Below, in pieces: positions 27,650 to 36,369 of a DNA stretch of 64,000 nt. The stretch is from Gordonia crocea (GTDB taxonomy: Bacteria; Actinomycetota; Actinomycetes; Mycobacteriales; Mycobacteriaceae). Made by a program: the position numbers and the translations under genes. The notes under the pieces are model-generated. The model was not told the origin of the DNA and made no database searches. It saw only the letters and a list, made by a program, of their open reading frames with translations. How positions within the stretch are numbered: position 1 is the first letter of the stretch; each line of letters opens with the position of its first letter. Location of the stretch: NCBI RefSeq assembly GCF_009932435.1, contig NZ_BJOU01000002.1:248001-312000 (forward strand). The letters are read 5' to 3'.

Positions 27650-28625
27650 GATTGACCGTTGTGAGCGGGGCGGCGTCGTCGCGGTGATCGTTACCCACAA
27701 TCGTGTGGGGTTGTTGGCTGAGGCCATCAAGTCGGTGCTCGACCAGACCGTTCGCGTTCGCCGTGTGATTGTGGTCGACAATTGCTCGACCGATGAGACC
27801 TGGTCCTATCTCAAGGGATCTGCTGACCGGGTTGGCGGGATCCGCACCGCGGCGAACACCGGAGGTGCCGGTGGATTCGCGCGCGGGATTGCGTGGGCCT
27901 GCGAGCTCGGCGCAGAGGCCATTTGGCTGATGGATGATGACGCGGTTGCCCAACCGGATTGCCTCGAGGAGTTGCTCCGGGCACGGGCAGTGGCGAACGG
28001 GGCGCCCTTTGTCGCTCCCCTCGTGCTAGAGCCCGGCGGTGCGTTGGGGCCGCGGAATCGACCCTTCCTGTCGGCCGATTTTCCCCAGGGGGTGGCGGCG
28101 GCGCGCAATGGCCATGGCGCCTGTCTCGCGGCCTCCTTCGTTGGTCCGTTGATCGACGGCGCTGCAGCGCGCGCGACGCATGCGCCGTTGGAAGACTTCT
28201 TCATTTGGCATGACGACACCGAGTACTTGGCGCGGTTGGCGACAGGCGGATCGGGGCGCTATGTTCCCGCTGCGGCGGTAGTCCATCGGCCGGTAGGTGC
28301 GGGGCCCGGCCACTTTCGGGCGGACCGGGCCCGGGGCAGTATCCGAAACCTTGTCTGGTGCGTTCGCGAGGCACATTCGTCGGCGATTGGGGTGCGGGCC
28401 TGGCTGGAGCTGCTGCGCGTAGTTTCGGTGCAGCAAGTGGGCACCGGACAGTCCATACCGACGGCGCTGGGCGCCGTCGTGGCGGGGGTGTGGGACGGGA
28501 TCCGCAGTCTGCCTCGGCACCGCACCTTGGCCGAAGTGCTCGCCGAAAGCCGCGAAGGTGACGAGCTGATCCGGCTGGCTGTCGCAGGGAACTCCAGCGC
28601 TGCGCCCAGCGACTACTGTGAATGA
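27642..28625 (+). CDS. Family 2 glycosyltransferase (GlfT1/rhamnosyltransferase-like)
   Basis: Glycosyltransferase of about 327 residues. VAVIVTHNRVGLLAEAI, DNCSTDETW, the hallmark NTGGAGGFARGIAWA and the catalytic-metal motif LMDDDA place it with galactofuranosyl- and rhamnosyltransferases of mycolata such as GlfT1. ATG27642 overlaps the NRPS stop (8-bp overlap), so it is translated with the NRPS. That coupling is the best hint that the sugar may be attached to, or made along with, the lipopeptide. The donor sugar is unknown. Confidence 0.83.
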   Translation: MDEIDRCERGGVVAVIVTHNRVGLLAEAIKSVLDQTVRVRRVIVVDNCSTDETWSYLKGSADRVGGIRTAANTGGAGGFARGIAWACELGAEAIWLMDDDAVAQPDCLEELLRARAVANGAPFVAPLVLEPGGALGPRNRPFLSADFPQGVAAARNGHGACLAASFVGPLIDGAAARATHAPLEDFFIWHDDTEYLARLATGGSGRYVPAAAVVHRPVGAGPGHFRADRARGSIRNLVWCVREAHSSAIGVRAWLELLRVVSVQQVGTGQSIPTALGAVVAGVWDGIRSLPRHRTLAEVLAESREGDELIRLAVAGNSSAAPSDYCE

Positions 28626-28664
28626 GACGTTTGTCGGCCGATCGGCCAGAGATGAGGAGTGGTG

Positions 28665-29750
28665 ATGAAGCGATCACAGCGGTGGCGCACGACGCTAACC
28701 GTCGGGGCGGCGGCAGGAGCTGCTCTCATACTTGGATCGTGCTCGGTCAACACTGCCTACGACTCGGCCAGCTCGACCGCGCAATTGGGGACGGGTTACC
28801 CGGTTGTGGTGAACAACTGCGGTTTCACCCAAACGTTCACCGAAGCTCCCAAACGAGTGCTGTTGCTGCAGGGTGCCTCGGTTGGCGAAGCTACCACGCT
28901 GATCGAGTTGGGGGTTGCCGGGTCAGTGCTGGCCAGCGCCCAGCATTACGGCGTATCCGACATCCCAGGGATGGCCGCGAAGGTCGACGCCCTGCCCAAA
29001 GATGGGCTGAAGCTCAATGCCGCGATGGATGTGCCGGCCGAGCAGGTGTTGGCACGCCGACCCGACCTGGTTATCTCAACGTGGTCGGGTGGGTTTGACC
29101 CGAAGTTCGGCTTCGCCAGTCGCCAGACGTTGGAGCAGGCAGGGATCCGAACCCTGGTCAATCCGGTCAACTGTGCCTACGGGAAGGCTGGCAACGTCAC
29201 CACTGCCGAGAAGACCGCCTACGAAAACGGATCGGTCGTTTCATCGTTGGAGTTCATCACCCTGATGGGCCGGGTCTACGGCGTCGAAGATCGTGCCAAG
29301 AGCGTCGTCGACGGTCTCCGTGACCGGATACGTACCGTCGGTGTCAAAGTCGTGGGTAAGCCGAAGAAGAAGATGCTCATCGCCTACCCCGACATGAGCG
29401 TGATGAACTCTAACGGCTTGCCTGCCGTTTTCTCCGGAAACATCTATGACTCGGTGGTGCGCTCCGCGGGCGGTGAGCCGAGCTTCCCCGGCGGTGGCTC
29501 ACAATTGACCAGCAACCTCAGTGCTGAGCAGCTGGCGGCCGCCGAAGTCGACGTGCTGGTCATCGGGGCCTGGCGTCCGGGTGAGGACCTGGCCGCCGAG
29601 GCCCGCAAGCTCTTCGCCGCCTACCCGCAATGGTCGGCGTCGAAGACGAAGACTTTTGTCGCGGTGTCCGATGGGCCGTACCTGGGGCCGGCCAACGCGG
29701 CGGCGATCGAGAAGATTGCCAAGGTTGCCCACCCTGATGCCGGTTGGTGA
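28665..29750 (+). CDS. FecB/FepB-type periplasmic-binding lipoprotein
   Basis: Substrate-binding lipoprotein of about 361 residues for the FecCD/FecE importer. The lipobox is LGSC (lipidated Cys near residue 28), after a signal with twin Arg-type basic residues. The two-lobe TroA-fold pattern is visible: PKRVLLLQGASVGEATTLIELGV in the first lobe, LARRPDLVIST, then DSVVRSAGGEPSFPGG and VLVIGAWRPGEDL in the second. ATG28665 follows GAGGAG. It is the last gene of the long plus-strand run that begins at operator 1, so the import genes bracket the biosynthetic genes. The ligand is probably the metal-loaded product. Confidence 0.87.
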   Translation: MKRSQRWRTTLTVGAAAGAALILGSCSVNTAYDSASSTAQLGTGYPVVVNNCGFTQTFTEAPKRVLLLQGASVGEATTLIELGVAGSVLASAQHYGVSDIPGMAAKVDALPKDGLKLNAAMDVPAEQVLARRPDLVISTWSGGFDPKFGFASRQTLEQAGIRTLVNPVNCAYGKAGNVTTAEKTAYENGSVVSSLEFITLMGRVYGVEDRAKSVVDGLRDRIRTVGVKVVGKPKKKMLIAYPDMSVMNSNGLPAVFSGNIYDSVVRSAGGEPSFPGGGSQLTSNLSAEQLAAAEVDVLVIGAWRPGEDLAAEARKLFAAYPQWSASKTKTFVAVSDGPYLGPANAAAIEKIAKVAHPDAGW

Positions 29751-29880
29751 CGCTGGCGCCAATCTAAATAGTCAGGAACCGAGTACCTACTAGGACCGAC
29801 CACTCTCTGTAGTGACCCTAATCGGGTCCGTTTCTCACCGACGAAGTCGTCGATAAGGAATCGGCTATCAGGGAGGACCG

Positions 29881-30279
29881 ATGGTTCAGGTCGAGCCGAG
29901 TGTTGCACTCGTTGAGGGGCTCACCCGCCTGACGGCAGCACAGGTGCGTGGTTTGGTCGCCACGGCCCTAGCCTGCGGACCCGGGCGCCGAGCCGTCGAC
30001 CGGTCTGATCGATGGATCATCGTCGCGGTGGTGCTGGTCTGCTTAGCTGCAGGATGGATCGTCCCGCTGATCGGGGTGGCTGCTGGCATCGCGGTCGTTG
30101 ACCTAGTGGTCGCGACGCGATACATCGCCGTGGCCATTATCGACGACTACCGGGTGAATCGGTTCGACTATCGCGCCCGGGCCGAGAACGGGGCTGCTGA
30201 TCCGTCCTCCATCACCAATGCGATCCGTACGTCGCTTCCGGCGCGTATCGGGGTAACGAGTCTGGTCAGCGCCAGGTAG
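29881..30279 (+). CDS. Small membrane protein of unknown function
   Basis: A 132-residue protein with two adjacent hydrophobic segments (about residues 44-61 and 63-85, then a short IAVAII stretch). An excellent ribosome site (AGGGAGG) precedes ATG29881. I do not recognise a family. The 130-bp gap before it (29751-29880) contains no palindrome of the BlaI type. Its last 112 bp overlap the convergent PCuAC-like gene, so the C-terminal 35 residues may be poorly constrained. Confidence 0.5.
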   Translation: MVQVEPSVALVEGLTRLTAAQVRGLVATALACGPGRRAVDRSDRWIIVAVVLVCLAAGWIVPLIGVAAGIAVVDLVVATRYIAVAIIDDYRVNRFDYRARAENGAADPSSITNAIRTSLPARIGVTSLVSAR

Positions 30280-30629
30280 CGTCCACCCGGCGCGAGCCGG
30301 ATCCGGGTGTGTCCGGGTATCTGGAAGCCGGTCGGGACCTCCTGGTTCAGCCGAACGCCGTCCGCGCGTGACAAGGTTTCGTAGAGCTGGATGAACGGCG
30401 ATGGCGGCGATGTCGCGGTCCGGATCGTGACGCTCCTCGCGCCGATATTCACGATGTCGGCATAGGCGCTGGTGGAACCCGACGCTGCCGATCGGACCCA
30501 GGCGTTGTCGACGCGGATGCGGCTGCCCTCGTCGTCGGTGCCGGGCCGACCAGCGGCAGCACATCCGATCAGCGATGAGCAGCCGAGCGCGGCAGCCAGC
30601 ATAGCCACCGTGGCTCCCACGGGCTTCAC
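30168..30629 (-). CDS. PCu(A)C-like lipoprotein lacking the usual copper ligands
   Basis: Lipoprotein of about 153 residues; signal with lipobox LIGC, then a single domain like the periplasmic copper chaperone PCu(A)C. The fold signs are VDNAWVRSA, SAYADIVNIG, the QLYETLSRADGV region, IPGHTRIRLAPGGRYLAL and a closing strand. In copper-binding members the ligands are His-x10-Met-x21-His-x-Met; here the first His is Tyr (LYET), no Met follows, and the last pair reads RYLAL. The domain therefore looks unable to bind copper in the known way. GTG30629 overlaps the upstream stop (GTGA), coupling it to the DUF916-like gene. Confidence 0.72.
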   Translation of the reverse strand: MKPVGATVAMLAAALGCSSLIGCAAAGRPGTDDEGSRIRVDNAWVRSAASGSTSAYADIVNIGARSVTIRTATSPPSPFIQLYETLSRADGVRLNQEVPTGFQIPGHTRIRLAPGGRYLALTRLVTPIRAGSDVRIALVMEDGSAAPFSARAR

Positions 30630-31627
30630 CGCTGCGGCCTTGTTCGCAGCGCGCGCCGTCGCGCCCGAAGCCACCACAGCCACCCGCCCCCAAGGGTCGT
30701 CAACGCGATAGCCAGTTCACCTGCGGGGGCCAGCACCGTCGTCTCGCCGCTGGCCTCAACCTGGTAGGTTTCGACCAATGGTTCATCGCTGAAATATTGC
30801 ACCGCCTGCGCGACGAAGGGGACCGAGATCACCGCGTGCGGCTTCACCGTTACCGTCGGCAGGATAGTCACTGGAATCTGGCCGGAGACGCTTCCGCCGG
30901 GAAAGATGGTGATGTTGGCGCGGCGCTGCGTGGCACCGGAGAGGCCGAAGAGCGACTCGACGCCGACCTCAAGATTTCCGTGAACGACTGCATTGCCATC
31001 GTTGATCAACTCATAGGTCATCATGGCTGGCCGGCTTCGAAATGGGATGGCCACGGGCGTCGTCGATGTGAGCGACACCCGGCGAAACATGAGGTGTTGG
31101 CGGCGTTCGCCGGGAATCTTGACATAGAGCGGGGTCGTTGCGCGGCGCGCTGACGGCGGCGCATCGAGATCGTCGACGATCAGACCGGCCGCATGGTCAC
31201 CCGCGGACGCGTCGCTGGGCACGGTAAGGGTGAGGTGGACGGGGATGGATGACTCCCGCGGAACGACGATCTCCCTATCGGGCACCCGCACCCAAGAGGC
31301 CGGCCCGGTGATCGGTGCGGGAATCACGTGCTGCAACTGACCGTTAATGCTGACCAGGCCGGAGGGACGAATTCGAAATCGCCGGGCCGATGCCGAGCGG
31401 TTGACGATGTCGACGACTGCCGGGGTGGTGGCGCCCGGGTAGGCCATCACTCGCGCACCGGCGGAGTCCAGCGGGCTGAGGGAGGTATTCGCGGTGGCCG
31501 AGGCGGTGTCGAGGATGTGGGTCCGCACTTCCAGGACCGAGGCGCCCGCGCGGGGCGCTTCGGTTGGGGCGAGTGTGAACCCCACTGCGCCAAGCGCAAG
31601 CGCGGCGCCGACCAGTCGGCTCGCCAC
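30626..31627 (-). CDS. Secreted/membrane-anchored protein with DUF916-like beta domains
   Basis: A 333-residue surface protein: signal peptide (about residues 1-29), extracytoplasmic beta-sandwich region with VPSDASAGDHAAGLIVDDL, a second Ig-like part, then one C-terminal membrane helix (about residues 297-318) and an Arg-rich cytoplasmic tail. It resembles DUF916-type cell-surface proteins. GTG31627 follows TAGGAGTT. It sits between the second acyl-AMP ligase and the PCuAC-like gene in one minus-strand unit. A role in holding a surface complex is a guess. Confidence 0.6.
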   Translation of the reverse strand: MASRLVGAALALGAVGFTLAPTEAPRAGASVLEVRTHILDTASATANTSLSPLDSAGARVMAYPGATTPAVVDIVNRSASARRFRIRPSGLVSINGQLQHVIPAPITGPASWVRVPDREIVVPRESSIPVHLTLTVPSDASAGDHAAGLIVDDLDAPPSARRATTPLYVKIPGERRQHLMFRRVSLTSTTPVAIPFRSRPAMMTYELINDGNAVVHGNLEVGVESLFGLSGATQRRANITIFPGGSVSGQIPVTILPTVTVKPHAVISVPFVAQAVQYFSDEPLVETYQVEASGETTVLAPAGELAIALTTLGGGWLWWLRARRRALRTRPQR

Positions 31628-31655
31628 ACAACTCCTACTCGCTGGTGTGGTCACG

Positions 31656-33200
31656 TTAGTTGACCAGCCGGTCACGACCCACCCAATGCGGGGCCCGAAG
31701 TGCGCGGCGCAAGATCTTGCCACTGGGGTTGCGTGGAATCTCCTGCACATAGATGAAGCGAGACGGCACTTTGAATACAGCCAGGGAGGCCGCCGCGTGT
31801 AGGCGCAGATCGCGGGTGGTAGGAGCTGACCCCGGATTCGCGACGACGTAGGCGACCACGGCCTCGCCAGTGACGTCGTCGGGCACACCGATGACGGCGA
31901 CTTCGCGGACCTGGGGGTGGCGCATCAGCGCATTCTCGATCTCCACGGGATAGACGTTCTCGCCGCCCACCAGGATCATGTCCTTCTTGCGATCGCGAAT
32001 GAACAGATAGCCCTGCTCGTCGAGAAAGCCTGCATCTCCGGTTCGCACCCAGCCGTCCACAAGGGTCTCCGTGGTCGCTTGCGGTAGGCGCCAATACTCA
32101 ACCATTACCGCCGGTGAACGCAGCTCAACCTCACCGATCTCACCGGTGGCAACTTCGCCGCCCTGGTCGTCGACGATTCTCACATCGACACAGGGGTAGG
32201 GCCGACCAGCTGCAGAAAGTCGCGGCGATCCGGCGTAATGCTGATCGGGAGGGAGGCAGATCGCGGTGTTTCCGGTCTCAGTCAGCCCGTAGATCTGGGC
32301 GAACTCGCAGCCGAATAGGCTCGCGCATTCCAAGAGGACCACCTCTGAAATCGGGGCGCCGCCATAGATGACCTTTCGCAGCGAACGAAAGTCTGTTGCC
32401 GGTCCCGCAGTGTGGTCCAGGATCGCCTGCATCATCGACGGTACGAAGATGGCCGTCGTAACCCCCCAGTCGGCGATCGTCTTGCGGGCCAGGTGGGCAT
32501 CGAATGCCGGCATCGAAGCGACAGTCGCGCCGGCATTGAAGGCCTGGATGGCATACCAAAGGCCACCGACGTGAAATCCTGGTATTCCGATCAAGGCAAT
32601 ATCGCCAGGTTGCCAGTCGATCCAGTCCAAACCCGCCAGTGCGAGGGCATCGCGCACCGCGAAGAAGCTGCGATGGGCCAGCACAACCCCTTTGGGCAGT
32701 CCGGTGGTGCCGCTGGTGTACAGCTGCGCCAACGGAGTGTCGGGGGTCGCGGGAAAGACATCGGTCCGGGCTATGTGGCCGACGGAGCCGGACCAGGATT
32801 CATAGTCGTCGCCGAGTAGGATTTCGCGGGTACCGGTCGCCTCGACCAGAGGGTGATCGGCGTCGAGAAAGCACAGCGCGGCCTGCGAATCGCCAAGGAT
32901 ATGCCGGACCTCGTCGGCGGCGAGTCTCGCGTTGACGGGGACCAGCACTATGCCGGTCAACGAGCACGCGGCAACCAACTCGTAGTACTGATGGGACTCG
33001 CGGCCCAGGTAGGCCACTCGTTGTGCGGGGGTGATTCCCAGGGCACGCAGTGCGCTGGCAAGTGCGCTGGCCCTTGCCCACAGCTCTCGGTAGCTCAGGT
33101 TGGCACCCGGTGTCGTTCGCAGGGCGACTCGTTCTGCGTTCTGGGTGGCATGGAAGTCCAGCGATTCGCTCAGGGTCTGGAGGTGACTGTGGAAGATCAT
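31656..33200 (-). CDS. Fatty acyl-AMP ligase (FadD10/ScoC-like), copy 2
   Basis: A 514-residue paralogue of the ligase at 21711-23264. All core motifs are present: YTSGTTGLPKG, YGLTETGN, WVRTGDAG, ENVYPVEIE and NPSGKILRR, with the same closing WVGRDR. Identity to copy 1 looks substantial by eye along the whole length (for example VVLAHRSFFAVRD and GLDWIDW are shared). It overlaps the ACP-thioesterase gene by 4 bp (ATGA), so it probably loads that protein's carrier domain. Two ligases with two carrier partners imply two activated acyl chains. Confidence 0.87.
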   Translation of the reverse strand: MIFHSHLQTLSESLDFHATQNAERVALRTTPGANLSYRELWARASALASALRALGITPAQRVAYLGRESHQYYELVAACSLTGIVLVPVNARLAADEVRHILGDSQAALCFLDADHPLVEATGTREILLGDDYESWSGSVGHIARTDVFPATPDTPLAQLYTSGTTGLPKGVVLAHRSFFAVRDALALAGLDWIDWQPGDIALIGIPGFHVGGLWYAIQAFNAGATVASMPAFDAHLARKTIADWGVTTAIFVPSMMQAILDHTAGPATDFRSLRKVIYGGAPISEVVLLECASLFGCEFAQIYGLTETGNTAICLPPDQHYAGSPRLSAAGRPYPCVDVRIVDDQGGEVATGEIGEVELRSPAVMVEYWRLPQATTETLVDGWVRTGDAGFLDEQGYLFIRDRKKDMILVGGENVYPVEIENALMRHPQVREVAVIGVPDDVTGEAVVAYVVANPGSAPTTRDLRLHAAASLAVFKVPSRFIYVQEIPRNPSGKILRRALRAPHWVGRDRLVN

Positions 33201-34219
33201 CTGCTTCGGAGCTCCTGGTTGGTGGAACCGACCTCGGCCAGGCTCACCGGCAGGTAGGCGCCGACGGCGTCTCGGATGGCGGCGACCTGCCTGCGGCCGT
33301 GAAGTGCGTCGTGGTGATTCCCCGGAATTCGGGTGATGGTGCTGGTGCGGGCGGACAGCTTCTCCCAGTGCGCTACCTGATCGGAGTTCTCATCAGTGAC
33401 CAATACCGACGTGCGATCTGGCAGTCGGCCCAACCGATGTCGATTCTGTGCTCGGATCCATCGCTCGCCCATGGCGGCCTGGTGTGTCTTGGCGTCGAAT
33501 CGGATGGGACCCGCGATAGCTACGAGTGCATGCATCCGCAGTCGCTCTGCCAGCGGGGGAGGCGTCCTAGGGCTGCCCGCAGCGGAGGATTCTGTGGCAA
33601 CTGCGACATCCGGTCGTCGTAGGACGCTGTCTATCAGGACCGTGCCGGCGACGGGGATCCCTTTCGCGCGTAGTCGGTGGGTGGTCTCAGCGGCAAGGTA
33701 GCCGCCGAAAGAATGGCCAACCAGGATGTGCAGCGAAGAGTTGTCGGCCCGGCCGATACTGCTCGCTATCCGGCGGGCGGCCTGAGCGGTGGTCCATTCG
33801 GGAATTCCGAAGGACTCGAACCCTCGGGCCTGATAGGCGGTGATGGCTGCGGTCACCGGCAGCACATTGACCAGCGGGATGAAGCCGGCAGCAGTGGCGC
33901 CGGCGCCGGCGATGAGGTGGATGTGAACGGGCTGACCCGCGGCTTCGCGGAACACGACGGTACTGGTTGGTTTGAAGAAGCGCGATCGTCGACGCGCCTG
34001 GAGCTGCTTAGCGATAGCTGCGATCGGTGGGTTACCGGCGACATCGGCCGCGCCGATGTCGACGCCTAATCGGCGGCGCACCTCGCGGAGGAACTGCTCC
34101 ACCTGCAGGGAGGACAGGCCGAGGAGGTCGAACGAATCTGTGGGGTGAACCGGGCTGATGTCGAACTGGTCGGCACACAGTTCGGCTATTGCCACGGCAA
34201 GCTTGTCGGTTGAACCCAC
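33197..34219 (-). CDS. Carrier protein fused to a type II-like thioesterase
   Basis: A 340-residue didomain protein. Residues 1-80 are a carrier domain with site LLGLSSLQVEQF (Ser37). From about 90 to 330 lies an alpha/beta-hydrolase thioesterase with nucleophile GHSFGG and a late His in NHHDAL. The hydrolase could release, edit or transfer the chain loaded by the adjacent ligase. GTG34219 is chosen because the -10-like TAGAAC of operator 2 ends 6 nt upstream; TTG34222 is in frame but only 3 nt away. It is the first gene of the unit 34219 to 30168. Confidence 0.82.
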   Translation of the reverse strand: MGSTDKLAVAIAELCADQFDISPVHPTDSFDLLGLSSLQVEQFLREVRRRLGVDIGAADVAGNPPIAAIAKQLQARRRSRFFKPTSTVVFREAAGQPVHIHLIAGAGATAAGFIPLVNVLPVTAAITAYQARGFESFGIPEWTTAQAARRIASSIGRADNSSLHILVGHSFGGYLAAETTHRLRAKGIPVAGTVLIDSVLRRPDVAVATESSAAGSPRTPPPLAERLRMHALVAIAGPIRFDAKTHQAAMGERWIRAQNRHRLGRLPDRTSVLVTDENSDQVAHWEKLSARTSTITRIPGNHHDALHGRRQVAAIRDAVGAYLPVSLAEVGSTNQELRSR

Positions 34220-34226
34220 CAAGCTG

Positions 34227-34243
34227 TTCTACCATACGTAGAA
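34227..34243. promoter_or_regulatory. BlaI-type operator 2 (carrier-thioesterase unit)
   Basis: TTCTAC-CATAC-GTAGAA, perfect 6-5-6 palindrome and the same sequence family as operator 1. On the minus strand it contains TAGAAC, 6 nt from the GTG start, so a bound repressor would cover the -10 box of the unit. Confidence 0.72.
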
Positions 34244-35296
34244 TTACGTCGGGGACGGCGGCAGGGCGCTGCCGGTGCGCAACGAGAATCCGCGTGCAGT
34301 GGCCAGCAATCGGTACGCCGTCGGATAGTGTCGGCCGGCTACCTTCAGCAGTGCGCCATGGGCTGCGACACGGGGGTGAAGCCTGGCCGAGCGAACCACG
34401 GTGGCCACGTCGACCGACGAGGAGAATCGCCTGACGAGCGCTGTCGTCGCTGAGTCGGGCCATCCGTGGTGGACAGGAGTCGATACCGACGGCAGGACTA
34501 AGAACCAGAGTCGGAAGTCTGCCAAGCTCCGTCGCAACTCGCGCTGCCGCGCTCTCGGCGCGAGCCGGATTTCCGATTCCACCACGTGCTGCATCATCGT
34601 GTAGCAGGCGTCAGTGTTGTCGAGCCGGCTCAGATCGGTGGTGCTGATGGAGGCGGCTCGCTCACGGTAGTCGTAGCAGATGTCGGGCAGAAGTGTCACA
34701 GTCGGTCCCCGGCGTACGACCTGGAGCAGCGTGACAAAGTCGTCCTGGGATGACAGGTGTTCGCGATTCGGCAGGCTGGCCAGAACCTCGCGACGGAAGA
34801 GCTTATTCCAGAAGTAGCCTCGAATCAGCCCGGCAAGCGCCGCATCGAGTACCTCTGGACCGGTCAGGGTGCGCGGTCTCGGCACCCCCTCCATGACCCA
34901 AGTCCGGCCACTCGATTCGTGGCGGCGAGCCCGGCAACATGTGACATCGGAGTTGGTCCGAACCGCACCGTCGACCAGGATCGACAGGATTTCGCGATCC
35001 CACTCGTCGTCGGCGTCGCAGAGCCACACATAGGTCCCGCGCGCGTGGTGGACGCCGCGGACGCGGGCGGCGGCGACGCCGTGGCTGGTTGCGGTGTGTA
35101 AGACCGTGATGGGCAGCCCCGCCGCCTGGGCTGCAGCCTGGCACAGCGCCGCCGTGTTGTCGGTCGATGCGTCGTCAACGACGATGACTTCGGTGGCGGG
35201 ATAAGTCAGACCGGCCAATTGGGCGATAGCGGCCGCTGCGTGCTCGGCCTCGTTGTGCACGGGGAGAATGATGCTGACTAGCGGTGGCGTCGGCAT
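34244..35296 (-). CDS. Family 2 glycosyltransferase
   Basis: A 350-residue GT-A glycosyltransferase: VSIILPVHNEAEHAAAAI, VIVVDDASTDNTAALC, GVAAARVRGVHHARGTYVWLCDADDEWD with the DAD metal motif, then FWNKLFRREVL and a helical C-terminal part. ATG35296 overlaps the stop of the serine-hydrolase gene (ATGA). The frame stays open further upstream, but only as an antisense-like extension across the hydrolase gene. It is the last gene of a five-gene coupled unit. The donor and acceptor are unknown. Confidence 0.82.
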   Translation of the reverse strand: MPTPPLVSIILPVHNEAEHAAAAIAQLAGLTYPATEVIVVDDASTDNTAALCQAAAQAAGLPITVLHTATSHGVAAARVRGVHHARGTYVWLCDADDEWDREILSILVDGAVRTNSDVTCCRARRHESSGRTWVMEGVPRPRTLTGPEVLDAALAGLIRGYFWNKLFRREVLASLPNREHLSSQDDFVTLLQVVRRGPTVTLLPDICYDYRERAASISTTDLSRLDNTDACYTMMQHVVESEIRLAPRARQRELRRSLADFRLWFLVLPSVSTPVHHGWPDSATTALVRRFSSSVDVATVVRSARLHPRVAAHGALLKVAGRHYPTAYRLLATARGFSLRTGSALPPSPT

Positions 35297-36369
35297 CAGC
35301 GGGCGGGCTCGAGCAGGTGCCAGGCGGCGGCGATGACCTCGTTGGCGGTGTCGGAAAGGACGACTACGGCTCGGCCGCCTTCGACGTCGACGATGAGCGC
35401 GCTGGCGAACCCGCCGATGTTGCCGCTCTTGAATGCGACGGGGTGGCCGGTGCGGGTGGTATCGATCATCCAGCCGTACCCGGTCCCGGTGGGTGCGCCG
35501 CGCACGGTTTGTGGCGCCATGGCGGTGCGGAGCAGTTTGTTGCCAAGGAGCGCGCGAAGGTAGACCGTCATATCGCGGAGCGTGGACATGGCCCCGCCGG
35601 ACGGTCCGTAAGCGCCGATCGGCCATGGTGCGGCCAACTGGCCGGCGCGGGAGAACCCGTGCGGGCCCGGGCCGCCGCTGGCCGGTGTCAGCGCGGTGGA
35701 CAGCATGCCGAGCGGCTCGAGCAGGCGGGCTCTCATCAGTGTCGGAAAGTCGGTTCCGGCTGCCTGCGCCAGCGCGTGGCCCAGCAGCGCGAATCCGATG
35801 TTGGAGTAGCCGAATTGTCCGCGGGTGCTGAGCTGATCGTGCTGGGCGCGCTCGAGAACTTCGTCGAGCGACGCGTTGTGAATCGAGCTGCCGCGCACGG
35901 ATTCCACCCACCAGCGGCGGATGCCGGTGTCGCGCTGATCGTCGCCCCACTCGCCAAGCCCGGAACGATAGGTGGCGAGCTCTTCCAAGGTGGTCGAGGC
36001 TACAGCGGCGATGCCCAGTGGCAGCAGGGAGCCGACCCTGGTGCGGGGCCCGACTTCGCCCCGGCGAATGCTCTCGGCGAACAGCGCGGCGGTGAAGGTC
36101 TTCGTCAACGAGGCGACCGGGAATGTGGTGAACGGGTCTGCGCCGAAGGTCGCGGTTTGGGTGCCCGTGGGACCAACCAATGCCGCCACCAGTCGGTGCC
36201 GATTGGGCGTATCGAACTCCTGTGAGAGCAGGTGCACCAACCGTTCGTCACCCTGGCCGGGGGCAGCCAATGTGGGGCTGTGAGTGGCCAGGCGGGCCCC
36301 GGCCACCGAAAGGCCCACCATGATCGCGATCAGCACACCCCAGACCTTGTGCCGCCACAGCCAGCTCAC
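35296..36369 (-). CDS. Serine hydrolase of the beta-lactamase class C / DD-peptidase family
   Basis: A 357-residue protein with one N-terminal membrane/signal segment (about residues 9-27) and a penicillin-recognising-enzyme domain: nucleophile SLTK (SxxK) and YSN (YxN). The third motif is less clear (FKSGNIGG region). Family members act as DD-peptidases, esterases or beta-lactamases outside the cell. It overlaps both neighbours by 4 bp in a unit of membrane and glycan genes, so an esterase or acyltransferase role on a glycan or lipopeptide is as plausible as a peptidoglycan role. Confidence 0.8.
   Translation of the reverse strand: MSWLWRHKVWGVLIAIMVGLSVAGARLATHSPTLAAPGQGDERLVHLLSQEFDTPNRHRLVAALVGPTGTQTATFGADPFTTFPVASLTKTFTAALFAESIRRGEVGPRTRVGSLLPLGIAAVASTTLEELATYRSGLGEWGDDQRDTGIRRWWVESVRGSSIHNASLDEVLERAQHDQLSTRGQFGYSNIGFALLGHALAQAAGTDFPTLMRARLLEPLGMLSTALTPASGGPGPHGFSRAGQLAAPWPIGAYGPSGGAMSTLRDMTVYLRALLGNKLLRTAMAPQTVRGAPTGTGYGWMIDTTRTGHPVAFKSGNIGGFASALIVDVEGGRAVVVLSDTANEVIAAAWHLLEPAR

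Noticed and set aside
13069..29750. Cluster for a classical catechol, hydroxamate or NIS siderophore
   Set aside because: No isochorismate, dihydroxybenzoate, ornithine hydroxylase or IucA/IucC-type genes are present. The ScoE, FcoT and C-A-T-R set points to an isonitrile lipopeptide instead.
34244..35950. A 568-residue glycosyltransferase with an extra N-terminal domain
   Set aside because: The extra part is an Arg-rich shadow of the serine hydrolase gene. The true start at 35296 overlaps that gene's stop in the usual ATGA manner.
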